A stretch of 64,000 nucleotides of DNA from Marinomonas primoryensis (GCF_013372285.1 NZ_CP054301.1:1226001-1290000); one strand, 5' to 3'; numbered from the stretch's first letter, positions 27,263 to 35,401 are shown. Notes: generated by a model not told the origin, from the letters alone. A program made the numbers and translations.

Positions 27263-28897
27263 ATGAACAACAACGAACTGGTCGCCAAACTCTGGAAGCT
27301 GTGTGACAACCTACGCGACGGTGGCGTGTCCTACCAAAACTACGTCAATGAATTGGCGTCTTTATTGTTCCTTAAAATGTGCGAGCAAACAGGGCAAGAA
27401 ACCGAATTACTGCCAGAAGGATTTCGTTGGCAAGACCTGAAAAGTAAAATCGGCTTAGAGCAACATAGCTTTTACAAAGACCTATTGAACAAACTGGATG
27501 GCGCGCATCATCCCATCGTGCAAGCCATCTTTTTGAATGCCTCGACCACCATTACTCAGCCAGCGCAATTGACCGAACTGATCAACAACATGGACAAGCT
27601 GGACTGGTATGACACAGACGGCACAGGCAAAGGCCGTGATGACTTTGGCGACATGTACGAAGGCTTATTACAGAAAAACGCTAACGAAACCAAGTCGGGC
27701 GCTGGGCAATATTTCACGCCGCGTCCCTTGATTAGCGCCATTGTTGAACTGATGAAACCGCAACCGCGCGAGATCATCCAAGATCCAGCCGCCGGCACCG
27801 CAGGTTTCTTGATCGAAGCCGATAAATACATCAAAGCCCACACCAACGACTTAAACTATCTAAGCGACGACGATGCCGAATACCAAAGCAAGCGTGCTTT
27901 TATTGGCGTGGAGCTAGTACCAGAAACTCGCCGTTTGGCCTTGATGAACTGCCTATTGCATGACATAGAAGGCGACGACGAACACGGCGCGATACACCTT
28001 GGCAATACGCTAAGCGCCGATGGCGAACAATTACAAAAAGCCAATTTGGTCTTATCTAATCCGCCGTTTGGCAGTGCTTCCAGCACCAACATTACTCGTA
28101 CTTTTGTGTACTCAACCAGCAACAAGCAATTGTGTTTTATGCAACACATTGTCGAAACGCTGGAACCCGGTGGCCGCGCCGCCGTGGTGATTCCCGATAA
28201 CGTGTTATTCGAAGGCGGCAAGGGCACAGATATTCGCCGCGACCTAATGAACAAGTGCAACTTACATACGATTTTGCGTTTGCCCACGGGTATCTTCTAC
28301 GCCGCAGGCGTGAAAACCAACGTGCTGTTTTTCCAAAAAGGCGCGCCAGGCAACCCACATCAAGACGTGGATTGCACCCAAGAAACCTGGGTCTACGACA
28401 TGCGCACCAATATGCAAACCTTTGGCAAACGCCGCATGTTAACCAACGCCCATTTTGATGGCTTTATCGCGGCCTATGGCGAAGACGCCAACGGCCAATC
28501 CCCACGCACGGAAGGGATCTACCAACAGCTGGGCGAAATCGACGGGCTTTCTACCGACGAAGGCGACGACACCGCCCGCTGGCGCAAATTCAGCCGCGAC
28601 CACATTCGCGAGCAAAAAGGCGACAGCCTAGACATAACATGGCTCAAAGACCTAGAAGCCAGCAACTCTGAAAACCTCCCCGAGCCAGATATTCTCGCTG
28701 GTGAAGCCATGGCGGAACTGACCGAAGCCATGAGCGAACTCTATCAACTGATGCAAGCCCTCGGCGCGGACGACGAAGCCGAAGCGCAAAAAAAACTGCT
28801 AGAAGCCTCTTTTGGTCTGCAAGAAAAAACCGTTGAACAGAGCAAAGAGCAAGGCAATAAGACAGGCCAAGGCGAGCTATTTGGAGGCCAAGCGTGA
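27263..28897 (+). CDS. hsdM: Type I DNA methyltransferase subunit M
   Basis: This 544-aa adenine-N6 methyltransferase has an N-terminal helical HsdM domain (LWKLCDNLRDGGVSYQNYVN) and a Rossmann methylase domain. The AdoMet loop is DPAAGTAGFL (from residue 174) and the catalytic motif is NPPF (266-269). With HsdS it protects host sites, and it is required for HsdR function. It starts 115 bases after hsdR and its stop overlaps the GTG start of hsdS in a GTGA junction, tying M and S translation together. Confidence 0.96.
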   Translation: MNNNELVAKLWKLCDNLRDGGVSYQNYVNELASLLFLKMCEQTGQETELLPEGFRWQDLKSKIGLEQHSFYKDLLNKLDGAHHPIVQAIFLNASTTITQPAQLTELINNMDKLDWYDTDGTGKGRDDFGDMYEGLLQKNANETKSGAGQYFTPRPLISAIVELMKPQPREIIQDPAAGTAGFLIEADKYIKAHTNDLNYLSDDDAEYQSKRAFIGVELVPETRRLALMNCLLHDIEGDDEHGAIHLGNTLSADGEQLQKANLVLSNPPFGSASSTNITRTFVYSTSNKQLCFMQHIVETLEPGGRAAVVIPDNVLFEGGKGTDIRRDLMNKCNLHTILRLPTGIFYAAGVKTNVLFFQKGAPGNPHQDVDCTQETWVYDMRTNMQTFGKRRMLTNAHFDGFIAAYGEDANGQSPRTEGIYQQLGEIDGLSTDEGDDTARWRKFSRDHIREQKGDSLDITWLKDLEASNSENLPEPDILAGEAMAELTEAMSELYQLMQALGADDEAEAQKKLLEASFGLQEKTVEQSKEQGNKTGQGELFGGQA

Positions 28898-30315
28898 GCG
28901 AATTGCCGAAAGGGTGGGTTGAAGTTGAGTGGGATCAGGTTACTACTAAAGACGGTTTTAGAAGAGGACCATTTGGTGGTAATTTGAAAAAATCATGCTT
29001 TGTTGAAAGTGGTTTTGCCATCTATGAACAATATGCTCCAATAAATAATGATTGTATAAACTTTAGATATTTCGTCGACGATGAGAAGTATAAAGAACTC
29101 CAAAGTTTCAAAGTAGATAATGGCGATTTTCTAATCAGCTGTTCGGGAACCATGGGCAAAATAACGAAGGTTCCCGAGGGCGCTCCAAAAGGGCTAATAA
29201 ATCAGGCTCTCTTGAGAATAAGATTGGTAGAAAGCTGTATTGACTCCGAATATTTCTTAAAACTTTTTCGCTCTCCCATCCTACAAAATCAAGTACTGAA
29301 CTCTTCTGTAGGTGGAGCCATACAAAATTTAGCAGCGGTTAAAGAATTAAAGAAAATTCTAATCCCCCTCGCTCCACTAGCTGAACAAAAGCGCATCGTC
29401 GAAAAACTCGATCAAGTCTTAGCGCAGGTGGACACCATCAAAGCCCGCCTCGACGGCATCCCCGCTATCCTCAAACGCTTCCGCCAATCCGTCCTCGCCG
29501 CAGCAGTGAGTGGGAAATTGACTGAAGAGTGGAGAGGGAAAGATGAAGAATATATCGATACTTGTGGTTACAAAACTCCATCCTCATGGTTGCAAAGTTC
29601 AATAGATGAAGAGTCTGAATATGTGACAAGTGGATCGAGAGGTTGGGCTCAATATTATTCCGACACTGGGTCTCTTTTTATTCGTTCTCAAGATATCAAT
29701 ACAGATGAACTGGAAATTGATGACGCTGCTTTTGTGAAACTACCAGCCAAAGTTGAAGGTCAAAGAACAAAAGTTCAGAAAGAAGACTTATTAATCACAA
29801 TAACTGGCGCTAATGTAACAAAATGTGCTCGTTTGAAAATAGAACTTGATGATGCATATATTAGCCAGCATGTAGCATTGATCCGTCTGAAAAATACTGA
29901 GGATTCTTCTTTTATAGAGTTAGTTTTAAAGGCTCTCAATGCAGGAAGAAAACAGCTTACTGATCTTGCGTATGGTGGTGGTAAACCCGGGCTTAATTTA
30001 CAGAATATCAAAGATGTTAAATTTTCAAAGCCGATATATAAGGAAAGGGATGAAATCGTCCGCCTTGTGGATCAATACTTTGCCTTTGCCGACACCATAG
30101 AAGCACAAGTGCAAAAAGCCCAACAGCGCGTCGACAAATTGACCCAATCCATCTTAGCCAAAGCCTTCCGCGGCGAACTCGTACCACAATATCCAACCGA
30201 CGAACCCGCCGACGAACTGCTTAAACGCATCGCCACCGCCCGCAAAGAGGCCGAAGCGCTTGCGCTCTCTGCCAAAAAAACCGCGAAGAAGGTTGGGACT
30301 AAAAATGTTAAGTAA
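28894..30315 (+). CDS. hsdS: Type I restriction-modification specificity subunit S
   Basis: This 473-aa protein determines the bipartite target sequence. It has two target-recognition domains (about 1-160 and 216-390) separated by a conserved central helix (LAPLAEQKRIVEKLDQVLAQ, then FRQSVLAAAVSGKLTEEW). A second conserved helix follows at the C-terminus (AQQRVDKLTQSILAKAFRGE). It starts with GTG inside the hsdM end. The two recognition domains are clearly more AT-rich than the GC-richer conserved helices, the usual sign of domain exchange. Both halves are intact. Confidence 0.95.
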   Translation: MSELPKGWVEVEWDQVTTKDGFRRGPFGGNLKKSCFVESGFAIYEQYAPINNDCINFRYFVDDEKYKELQSFKVDNGDFLISCSGTMGKITKVPEGAPKGLINQALLRIRLVESCIDSEYFLKLFRSPILQNQVLNSSVGGAIQNLAAVKELKKILIPLAPLAEQKRIVEKLDQVLAQVDTIKARLDGIPAILKRFRQSVLAAAVSGKLTEEWRGKDEEYIDTCGYKTPSSWLQSSIDEESEYVTSGSRGWAQYYSDTGSLFIRSQDINTDELEIDDAAFVKLPAKVEGQRTKVQKEDLLITITGANVTKCARLKIELDDAYISQHVALIRLKNTEDSSFIELVLKALNAGRKQLTDLAYGGGKPGLNLQNIKDVKFSKPIYKERDEIVRLVDQYFAFADTIEAQVQKAQQRVDKLTQSILAKAFRGELVPQYPTDEPADELLKRIATARKEAEALALSAKKTAKKVGTKNVK

Positions 30316-30372
30316 ATATCAATTTAAAATTACCTCATTAGAAAACTAACTCAGTAATAAAAAGGAAAAACT

Positions 30373-31023
30373 ATGTCATTGATGATTAAAAAAATATTTA
30401 CTTCTATCGATCTGTTTTTTGGATACCTCGCCTTTGCTTTAATGAAAACTCTGTTATATGTGTTTTCATTTATTTTATGTATATCGAGTGTGTTGGATAT
30501 TCTGACCACACCTTTTTATGATGAATCGAGTTACGATGTATTCAGTTTTAGCTTTAATGAATTAGACAATTTGGAAGCATTGGTTATTCTTGTTTTTACT
30601 TTTGTAACAGTGCGTTTTTTTAGGCGCAGTAAAGCTGAAGGTGTGACGCTTTGGTTGTGCTTAAAATCCTATGGGTTTGTGTCTGCTGTATCTGTATTGT
30701 TCTCAGCCACTATTTATTTACTTGTGATTATGTATGTGACGATTGATCGTGGTGAAATTGGCTCTTCTGTTTTTGATGAGAACTCCGACTTACAGTATTT
30801 CTCCAACGCAACTTTTCTTCTTTTAGTTCTGTACGCTTTTGCTCCTTTGCCAAAATTGGGGTGGTTGCAAAAAATCAGAGGTAAGAAAGAAGAGGTTGTG
30901 TCTGAAACAGAGCAACCAAATGATTTTACTTACTCTGAAAAAGGTTCTGTGGATTCAAATATTTACGAAGCAGACTCTTCTCATTCAAGCTCTTTCAATT
31001 CAGATAAGACAGATAACAAATAA
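30373..31023 (+). CDS. Four-helix membrane protein of unknown function
   Basis: This 216-aa protein is not recognised. It has about four hydrophobic segments (around residues 15-38, 57-75, 93-120 and 136-155). The polar C-terminal tail is rich in Ser, Asp, Glu and Lys (for example EADSSHSSSFNSDKTDNK). AAGGA precedes the ATG. It starts 57 bases after hsdS and is followed after 15 bases by a Rap1a/Tai-like gene, so it may be cotranscribed with hsdS or head its own small operon. Base use is AT-rich compared with hsdRM, consistent with separate acquisition. Confidence 0.75.
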   Translation: MSLMIKKIFTSIDLFFGYLAFALMKTLLYVFSFILCISSVLDILTTPFYDESSYDVFSFSFNELDNLEALVILVFTFVTVRFFRRSKAEGVTLWLCLKSYGFVSAVSVLFSATIYLLVIMYVTIDRGEIGSSVFDENSDLQYFSNATFLLLVLYAFAPLPKLGWLQKIRGKKEEVVSETEQPNDFTYSEKGSVDSNIYEADSSHSSSFNSDKTDNK

Positions 31024-31038
31024 GAAAAGGATTTTAAA

Positions 31039-31416
31039 ATGACTTTAAATAATCGTGTTGTATTCGTTTTGTTGTCTTTAGTGTTAAGTAGTAATGCTTT
31101 TTCCCGTAATGACATTCCTTTAAGCAAAGGCGCTGATTTTTTAGTTAGTGCTTGCCAAGAAGTAGTTGATATTTATGATGCGCATGGCGAAGCGAAGTTT
31201 CTAGCGTCTCAGCGTACGTCTTTGGCAGAAGGTATTCGTACAGGTTATTGTCTTGGTGTTATTGTGCAATACCGAGAAAATGCTGGTTATTGTCGTTATT
31301 CAAAAAATAATGTTTTAGAAATGGCTCAGGTGATTGCTCGTACCAATCTGACTGAGTCTCAGTTAAAACGAACGGATACTTCTGACATTTTAGAAGAGGC
31401 TTATTGTGGACTCTAG
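31039..31416 (+). CDS. Rap1a/Tai-like immunity-domain protein, secreted
   Basis: This 125-aa protein has a signal peptide (cleavage near SNAFS, residue 22). Four cysteines in the mature part are spaced as in the Rap1a/Tai immunity family: FLVSACQEVV, RTGYCLGVIV, NAGYCRYS and the terminal EEAYCGL. Family members are periplasmic and some neutralise peptidoglycan-amidase effectors of type VI secretion. No such effector is visible here, so a role beyond immunity is possible. AAGGA lies before the ATG. Its end overlaps the next gene by 11 bases. Confidence 0.72.
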   Translation: MTLNNRVVFVLLSLVLSSNAFSRNDIPLSKGADFLVSACQEVVDIYDAHGEAKFLASQRTSLAEGIRTGYCLGVIVQYRENAGYCRYSKNNVLEMAQVIARTNLTESQLKRTDTSDILEEAYCGL

Positions 31417-32074
31417 GTATTACGGTATTTCCGAGGCGCTAAGTTTACTATTTGGTTCGAACATTTTAGCCAATGTTCCCTCGTTACGAACCAAGGCGAA
31501 TTCTTTTTTGCGCAATGGTGTTTTGAATTTTAAAGCAGATTTGATTACTCATAACAATAAAAACGTTATTCCAGAAAGTGAACTTGATACCTTATTTAAT
31601 GCTATGTTGTTGAGCTCTATTTTTACCAATTCAAAAGAAGTAAAAGCGATTTTTTGTGAGGCAGCTAAGCGCCAGCAATGCGCCGGTATCGTAAAAGCCA
31701 TGTTTACTCGTCAGCATTCGCTGGCGGGGATTGCTCTTTCAAGTAGCAAGGCAACAGCTTTTGTGACTTGTCTTGAGGGGGGTTTTGACCTTAGGGCGAA
31801 CCGTTTACCGAATCCGTTTAAAACCTTGCCTCAGGCGACGCTTGGCAGTAATGGCTCGTTGCTTCGTGTATTGTTGGCTCAAGCTGCGGTACTTGATCCT
31901 ATGGATAGTATTCTAATGAAATACTTAGATGGTGAATGGCTGGAGGCGAAAGCCTTGATTGATCAATTGGATGCGAATGCTTCCGGTGTTGCCGAGCTGA
32001 AGGCTGAGATAGATAAGAAAATTCATGAAGCCGAAGAGGTGGATGATCTTTTGGATTTTATGCGTGGCCTTTAA
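31406..32074 (+). CDS. Helical cytoplasmic protein of unknown function
   Basis: This 222-aa protein is not recognised. It starts with GTG at 31406, inside the preceding gene, with GAGG six bases upstream; the overlap points to translational coupling. It has no signal peptide or membrane segment. It reads as mostly alpha-helical, with an acidic coiled end (AELKAEIDKKIHEAEEVDDL). Mid-protein segments such as AAVLDPMDSILMKYLDGEWL suggest helical repeats. The next gene is the viperin, about 90 bases downstream. Confidence 0.72.
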   Translation: MDSRYYGISEALSLLFGSNILANVPSLRTKANSFLRNGVLNFKADLITHNNKNVIPESELDTLFNAMLLSSIFTNSKEVKAIFCEAAKRQQCAGIVKAMFTRQHSLAGIALSSSKATAFVTCLEGGFDLRANRLPNPFKTLPQATLGSNGSLLRVLLAQAAVLDPMDSILMKYLDGEWLEAKALIDQLDANASGVAELKAEIDKKIHEAEEVDDLLDFMRGL

Positions 32075-32164
32075 GGCCTCTTGTAAAAAATAGTTAGAAA
32101 ATAGCTTTGTTGTGCAGTGCACAAGTTGAATCTGGTTTCCGTTGACAACAAACGGAGGTTCAAC

Positions 32165-33133
32165 ATGAAAACATCTATTTTGAATACTGCTAATTCAAAC
32201 GCACTAGTTTCAAGTGCACACGATCTAAATGCACAAACTGTAAAGACCGATCTGGTTATCAATTTCCATATGACAGAAAGCTGTAACTATCAGTGCAGCT
32301 ACTGTTACGCCACTTGGGATAACTTAGAAGCGAAAAACGAGCTTCACCGTTTGTCAGGCCAAGTGGAATCCCTTCTCCAAAATCTCGCTGATTATTTTTT
32401 ACAACCTAATCCACTACAAGCCGAAATGAGTTATCAGAACGTGCGCCTTAATTTTGCTGGCGGCGAGCCTATGTTGCTCGGTCAGCGCTTTTTGGATGCC
32501 GTGAAGTTTGCGAATCAGTTAGGTTTTCGCACGTCTTTGATTACCAATGGGCATTATCTTACTAACGACATTTTGGATGAACTGGCTCCCTCGTTGGATG
32601 TATTAGGGATTAGTTACGATACGGCGGATCATGCTTTAGCTCAGAGCATTGGTCGTGTTGATCGCAAGCAACGTTGGATTGCTGCTGAACAACTGATGCA
32701 GATGTGCGCCCGTTATCGTTCGTTGAATCCAGCTGGGGTTTTAAAGCTGAACACAGTGGTGAATGCTGTGAACTGTGATGACAGTCTGCTGGATTTAATA
32801 AACGAAATTCAGCCAAATAAATGGAAACTGTTACGCGTTTTACCTGTGCATGATCATCAGCTGACGATTACTAAGGCTCAATATCAAGGTTATGTTCAGC
32901 GACATTCTGCGCTATCTAGCATCATTGTTGAAGAAGACAATGAAGCCATGACACACACCTATCTGATGATCAATCCCGAAGGGCGTTTTTACCAAAATTC
33001 CGATGCGGGCAGCGGTTATATCGTCAGTGATTCGATTTTGACTGCGGGTGTCGAGCAAGCACTTAGTCAGGTTCCTTTTAACATATCTGGGTTTAAGCAG
33101 CGTTACGAGCTTATTCCTTCGGTTATGGTTTGA
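32165..33133 (+). CDS. pVip: Prokaryotic viperin, radical-SAM antiviral nucleotide synthase
   Basis: This 322-aa radical-SAM enzyme carries the CxxxCxxC cluster motif as CNYQCSYC (Cys40, Cys44, Cys47) and the AdoMet motif AGGEP (98-102). Viperin-specific segments are LDVLGISYDTADHAL, SIGRVDRK, LNTVVNAVNCDD, PNKWKLLRVLPV and IVEEDNEAMTHTYLMINPEG, colinear with animal viperin. Known viperins dehydrate CTP, UTP or GTP to ddh-nucleotides that end viral transcripts. The ATG at 32165 has GGAGG six bases upstream; a GTG at 32117 is rejected. Which nucleotide is used cannot be read from the sequence. A small gene follows after ten bases. Confidence 0.93.
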   Translation: MKTSILNTANSNALVSSAHDLNAQTVKTDLVINFHMTESCNYQCSYCYATWDNLEAKNELHRLSGQVESLLQNLADYFLQPNPLQAEMSYQNVRLNFAGGEPMLLGQRFLDAVKFANQLGFRTSLITNGHYLTNDILDELAPSLDVLGISYDTADHALAQSIGRVDRKQRWIAAEQLMQMCARYRSLNPAGVLKLNTVVNAVNCDDSLLDLINEIQPNKWKLLRVLPVHDHQLTITKAQYQGYVQRHSALSSIIVEEDNEAMTHTYLMINPEGRFYQNSDAGSGYIVSDSILTAGVEQALSQVPFNISGFKQRYELIPSVMV

Positions 33134-33143
33134 GGAGGGATTT

Positions 33144-33392
33144 ATGATGAAGCAGATTATCAATGGACTTGAATCAATCCCTTTTTCGTTGCGAAAAAAG
33201 GCACGTCAAGAAATCTCAGATTTACTTAAGTTAGGTAAACGATCTAGAAGGTGGAAAAAATTATCGAACAAGAAAGATTGGATAAGTTGTAAGTTGAATA
33301 AGTGTTATCGACTTGTTGTTATGCTTTCAAGAGTTTCCACAGGACCTTATATTTGTATGAATCATTCTGACTACGATAAGCGTTTTAGGTAA
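33144..33392 (+). CDS. Small ParE/RelE-superfamily-like protein downstream of viperin
   Basis: This 82-aa basic protein begins ten bases after the viperin stop, with GAGGAGG as a strong SD, so it is very likely cotranslated with viperin. The order IPFSLRKKARQEISDLL, WKKLSNKKDWISCKLN, CYRLVVML and CMNHSDYDKRFR follows the ParE/RelE-like toxin fold, whose last strand often reads H-x-(D/E)-Y. No antitoxin gene adjoins it. It may be a toxin, a former toxin used as an RNA- or ribosome-binding partner, or unrelated to viperin. The family call rests on pattern only. Confidence 0.65.
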   Translation: MMKQIINGLESIPFSLRKKARQEISDLLKLGKRSRRWKKLSNKKDWISCKLNKCYRLVVMLSRVSTGPYICMNHSDYDKRFR

Positions 33393-33426
33393 AAGGTAGA
33401 AAGTTAGGAGGAGTAAATAACCACCC

Positions 33427-33442
33427 CAGATTCTCGAATCTG
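33427..33442. repeat. Short palindrome before the zeta toxin-antitoxin pair
   Basis: CAGATTC and GAATCTG flank a TC centre (7-bp arms). It lies between the ParE-like gene and the toxin-antitoxin pair. It may be an operator; no protein is tied to it. Confidence 0.5.
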
Positions 33443-33508
33443 TTCTAACAAGACTTGATTGGTGAGTTTGGTTTGTGTCTACCGCCTTAGTATTGGATTA
33501 ACTGTTTG

Positions 33509-33543
33509 GGCAGCCTGTAAAGTATGTTCTTTTACAGGCTGCC
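33509..33543. repeat. 13-bp inverted repeat before the zeta toxin-antitoxin pair
   Basis: GGCAGCCTGTAAA (33509-33521) and TTTACAGGCTGCC (33531-33543) pair perfectly around nine bases. No T-run follows on either strand. It lies about 80 bases before the antitoxin start and may be a transcription or recombination-related structure rather than a terminator. Confidence 0.8.
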
Positions 33544-33625
33544 ATAAAGCTTTCGGGGTGAAACTTTAGGTTCTTAGTGCTAATATGAAAAGGTGTGTCT
33601 CACTCTGATATAGAAGGAGTTTTGT

Positions 33626-33874
33626 ATGAGTAAAGTCAGGATGATTTCTCGGAAGTCCAGAAAAGAACCTTTACACGATCTGGCAACGTTGCAAAAACTG
33701 GCTGCAGAGGCTTCTCGTCGTGCGGTTCAGCAGGCTGAAAAATCGCATGTATCTGCTGCTTATGTAAAAGACGGCAAATTGATAATGCGTAATCCAGACC
33801 ATTCTATTACAGAAGTTAAATTACTTTCTGATCGTCCTCGTCTAAATGCTGAGGATCTGGTTTGGCAAGCCTAA
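33626..33874 (+). CDS. Putative antitoxin of the zeta-type toxin
   Basis: This 82-aa, basic then acidic protein starts with ATG after AGAAGGAG. It has no strong family motif that I can name. An alanine/arginine-rich helix lies at residues 20-45 (LQKLAAEASRRAVQQAEKSH), then a short beta-like segment with KDGKLIMRNPDHS. Small size, immediate overlap (13 bases) with the downstream zeta-like kinase, and gene order support an antitoxin role. This is inference from context. Confidence 0.75.
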   Translation: MSKVRMISRKSRKEPLHDLATLQKLAAEASRRAVQQAEKSHVSAAYVKDGKLIMRNPDHSITEVKLLSDRPRLNAEDLVWQA

Positions 33875-34506
33875 GGTTAATTGCTGGTCCTAATGGTTCT
33901 GGTAAGACAACGTTAACTAAGTTACTCAGGGAAGAGTATTCTGTTCCACTCGGCCAATATCTTAACCCTGATGATATTGCTAAACACATTTCCTTTTCTT
34001 CAATTGATCATACTTTATCAGACGATACTTTTTTAGCCGCAAAACTTGCTCAATCCATTTCGGTAGGGCTTCGAGATGACTGGGTGAAAGATGGTTTGTC
34101 GTTCACTTATGAATCAGTGATGAGTCACGAGAGTCATATTCAGTTTGTGGAAGGTGCTAAGAAAGTGGGCTATAAGCCATACTTATATTATGTTTGTACT
34201 TCTGAGGTTGAGTTGAACAAGGCGCGTGTAGAACAGCGAGTAAAGGAAGGTGGTCATACGGTTCCAGAGGAAAAAATCACTTCTCGTTACCTGCGCAGTT
34301 TAGAAAATCTTTATGAAATGTTAACCATCTGTCGTCGAGGATTTTTGTTTGATAATTCGTCAACTGAAATGACATTTATCGCAGAAGTTACGCAGGATGG
34401 CTATCTAGATATTAAGGCGAAAGCGTTCGATGAAACACAGCCTTATTGGCTTCTTGAACATGTTGTCAAAAAGTGGCCAAAAGAAAAAGTCCGCTTAATT
34501 CGTTAA
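33862..34506 (+). CDS. Zeta-toxin-family P-loop kinase
   Basis: This 214-aa protein has a Walker A motif at the extreme N-terminus (LRLIAGPNGSGKTTLTKLL), YLNPDDIAKH, TYESVMSH, RVKEGGHTVPEEKITSRY and LFDNSS, all matching the stand-alone zeta-toxin/COG4185 ATPase family. Zeta toxins phosphorylate UDP-activated amino sugars and block wall synthesis; whether this subgroup does so is not shown. The start appears to be TTG at 33862, giving MASLRLIAGPNG, inside the antitoxin gene, so expression should depend on antitoxin translation. It closes the defence island. Confidence 0.85.
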   Translation: MASLRLIAGPNGSGKTTLTKLLREEYSVPLGQYLNPDDIAKHISFSSIDHTLSDDTFLAAKLAQSISVGLRDDWVKDGLSFTYESVMSHESHIQFVEGAKKVGYKPYLYYVCTSEVELNKARVEQRVKEGGHTVPEEKITSRYLRSLENLYEMLTICRRGFLFDNSSTEMTFIAEVTQDGYLDIKAKAFDETQPYWLLEHVVKKWPKEKVRLIR

Positions 34507-34546
34507 ATTAAGTACATCACATTTCATTCATTACTTAAATTCTTTT

Positions 34547-35401
34547 CTACTTCCTAAAATACTCTGCCAATTCTTGCCATTGTTGTTCTGATTGAGCCGC
34601 GAGCATTTCGCCATCGAGCATGGCAGGAGAATACTCTTTACCTTCTAAGGTTCGACAAACCCCACCTGCTTCGGTGTGAACCAGTACACCTGCAGCGTGA
34701 TCCCAAGGGAGCATTTTGTAGGTCAGGCTAAAGTTGAAGTGGCCTTGGGCGATTTGTCGGTAAGCAGGGCAAGACGGTAGGTTGTTGATGCGTACAAAGC
34801 GTGAGGCTTTTAGTGCGAAATCTTGTTTTTTCTGACCTGTATAGGCGTTAACCGACATGATGCCAGTCAGTTTGTCTAACTCTGGTTCTGCAGTGATCTG
34901 CAAGGCTAACGGCGTTTGGTTAGGAACTTGATTGTTGCTTTTTTCATTCATGGCGGTGCGTTGGAAAAATGCGCCTTCGCCTAAATTGGCGTAAATCCAG
35001 TCGTCGTTTACAGGGTCATACAACAAACCAAAGCGTGTCACGCCTTTCACGACAACGGCAAGTATGATGCCGAAATCTGATAATCCATGAGCGTAGTTCC
35101 AAGTACCGTCGATGGGGTCGATGATGACGCAAGTGTCTGCAGTGGCAATTTTGTCCGTGGTCGATGGGTCTTCTGCGACAGCTTCTTCTCCAACAATTTC
35201 CCAGTCTGGAAAAGCCTGCTGAATTTCAGCGGTGATAAAGGCTTCGCTAGCTTTGTCTGCAACGGTTACAAGGTCGGTTAAGCTGCTTTTTATTTCGACA
35301 TCGGCAGCGTTTAGTTGTCGAAAACTTGGCATGACAATCTCTTGTCCTGCTCGGCGGACAATGTCGATAAGCCGATCTTGAGATAGTTTGTCGAGGTTCA
35401 T
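34547..35401 (-). CDS. Inositol monophosphatase-family phosphatase
   Basis: This 284-aa Li-sensitive, Mg-dependent phosphatase family protein has the three metal motifs: GEEAVAED, DPIDGTWNYAHGL and WDHAAGVLVHTEAGG. The family covers inositol monophosphatase (SuhB), histidinol phosphatase (HisN-type) and 3'-phosphoadenosine phosphatase (CysQ). Substrate cannot be fixed from these motifs. It stands alone on the minus strand, convergent with the zeta toxin gene and outside the defence island. Confidence 0.88.
   Translation of the reverse strand: MNLDKLSQDRLIDIVRRAGQEIVMPSFRQLNAADVEIKSSLTDLVTVADKASEAFITAEIQQAFPDWEIVGEEAVAEDPSTTDKIATADTCVIIDPIDGTWNYAHGLSDFGIILAVVVKGVTRFGLLYDPVNDDWIYANLGEGAFFQRTAMNEKSNNQVPNQTPLALQITAEPELDKLTGIMSVNAYTGQKKQDFALKASRFVRINNLPSCPAYRQIAQGHFNFSLTYKMLPWDHAAGVLVHTEAGGVCRTLEGKEYSPAMLDGEMLAAQSEQQWQELAEYFRK

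Noticed and set aside
31039..31416. Type VI secretion effector-immunity pair
   Set aside because: Only the Tai-like side resembles immunity; neither neighbour resembles an amidase or carries a secretion-type motif.
32142..32147. TTGACA resembling a -35 box just before the viperin gene
   Set aside because: No -10 element fits downstream before the ATG, and a transcript starting there would lose the SD.
33393..33625. Integron attC site or CRISPR repeat
   Set aside because: There are inverted repeats but no attC core sites, no integrase and no repeated spacer-repeat units.
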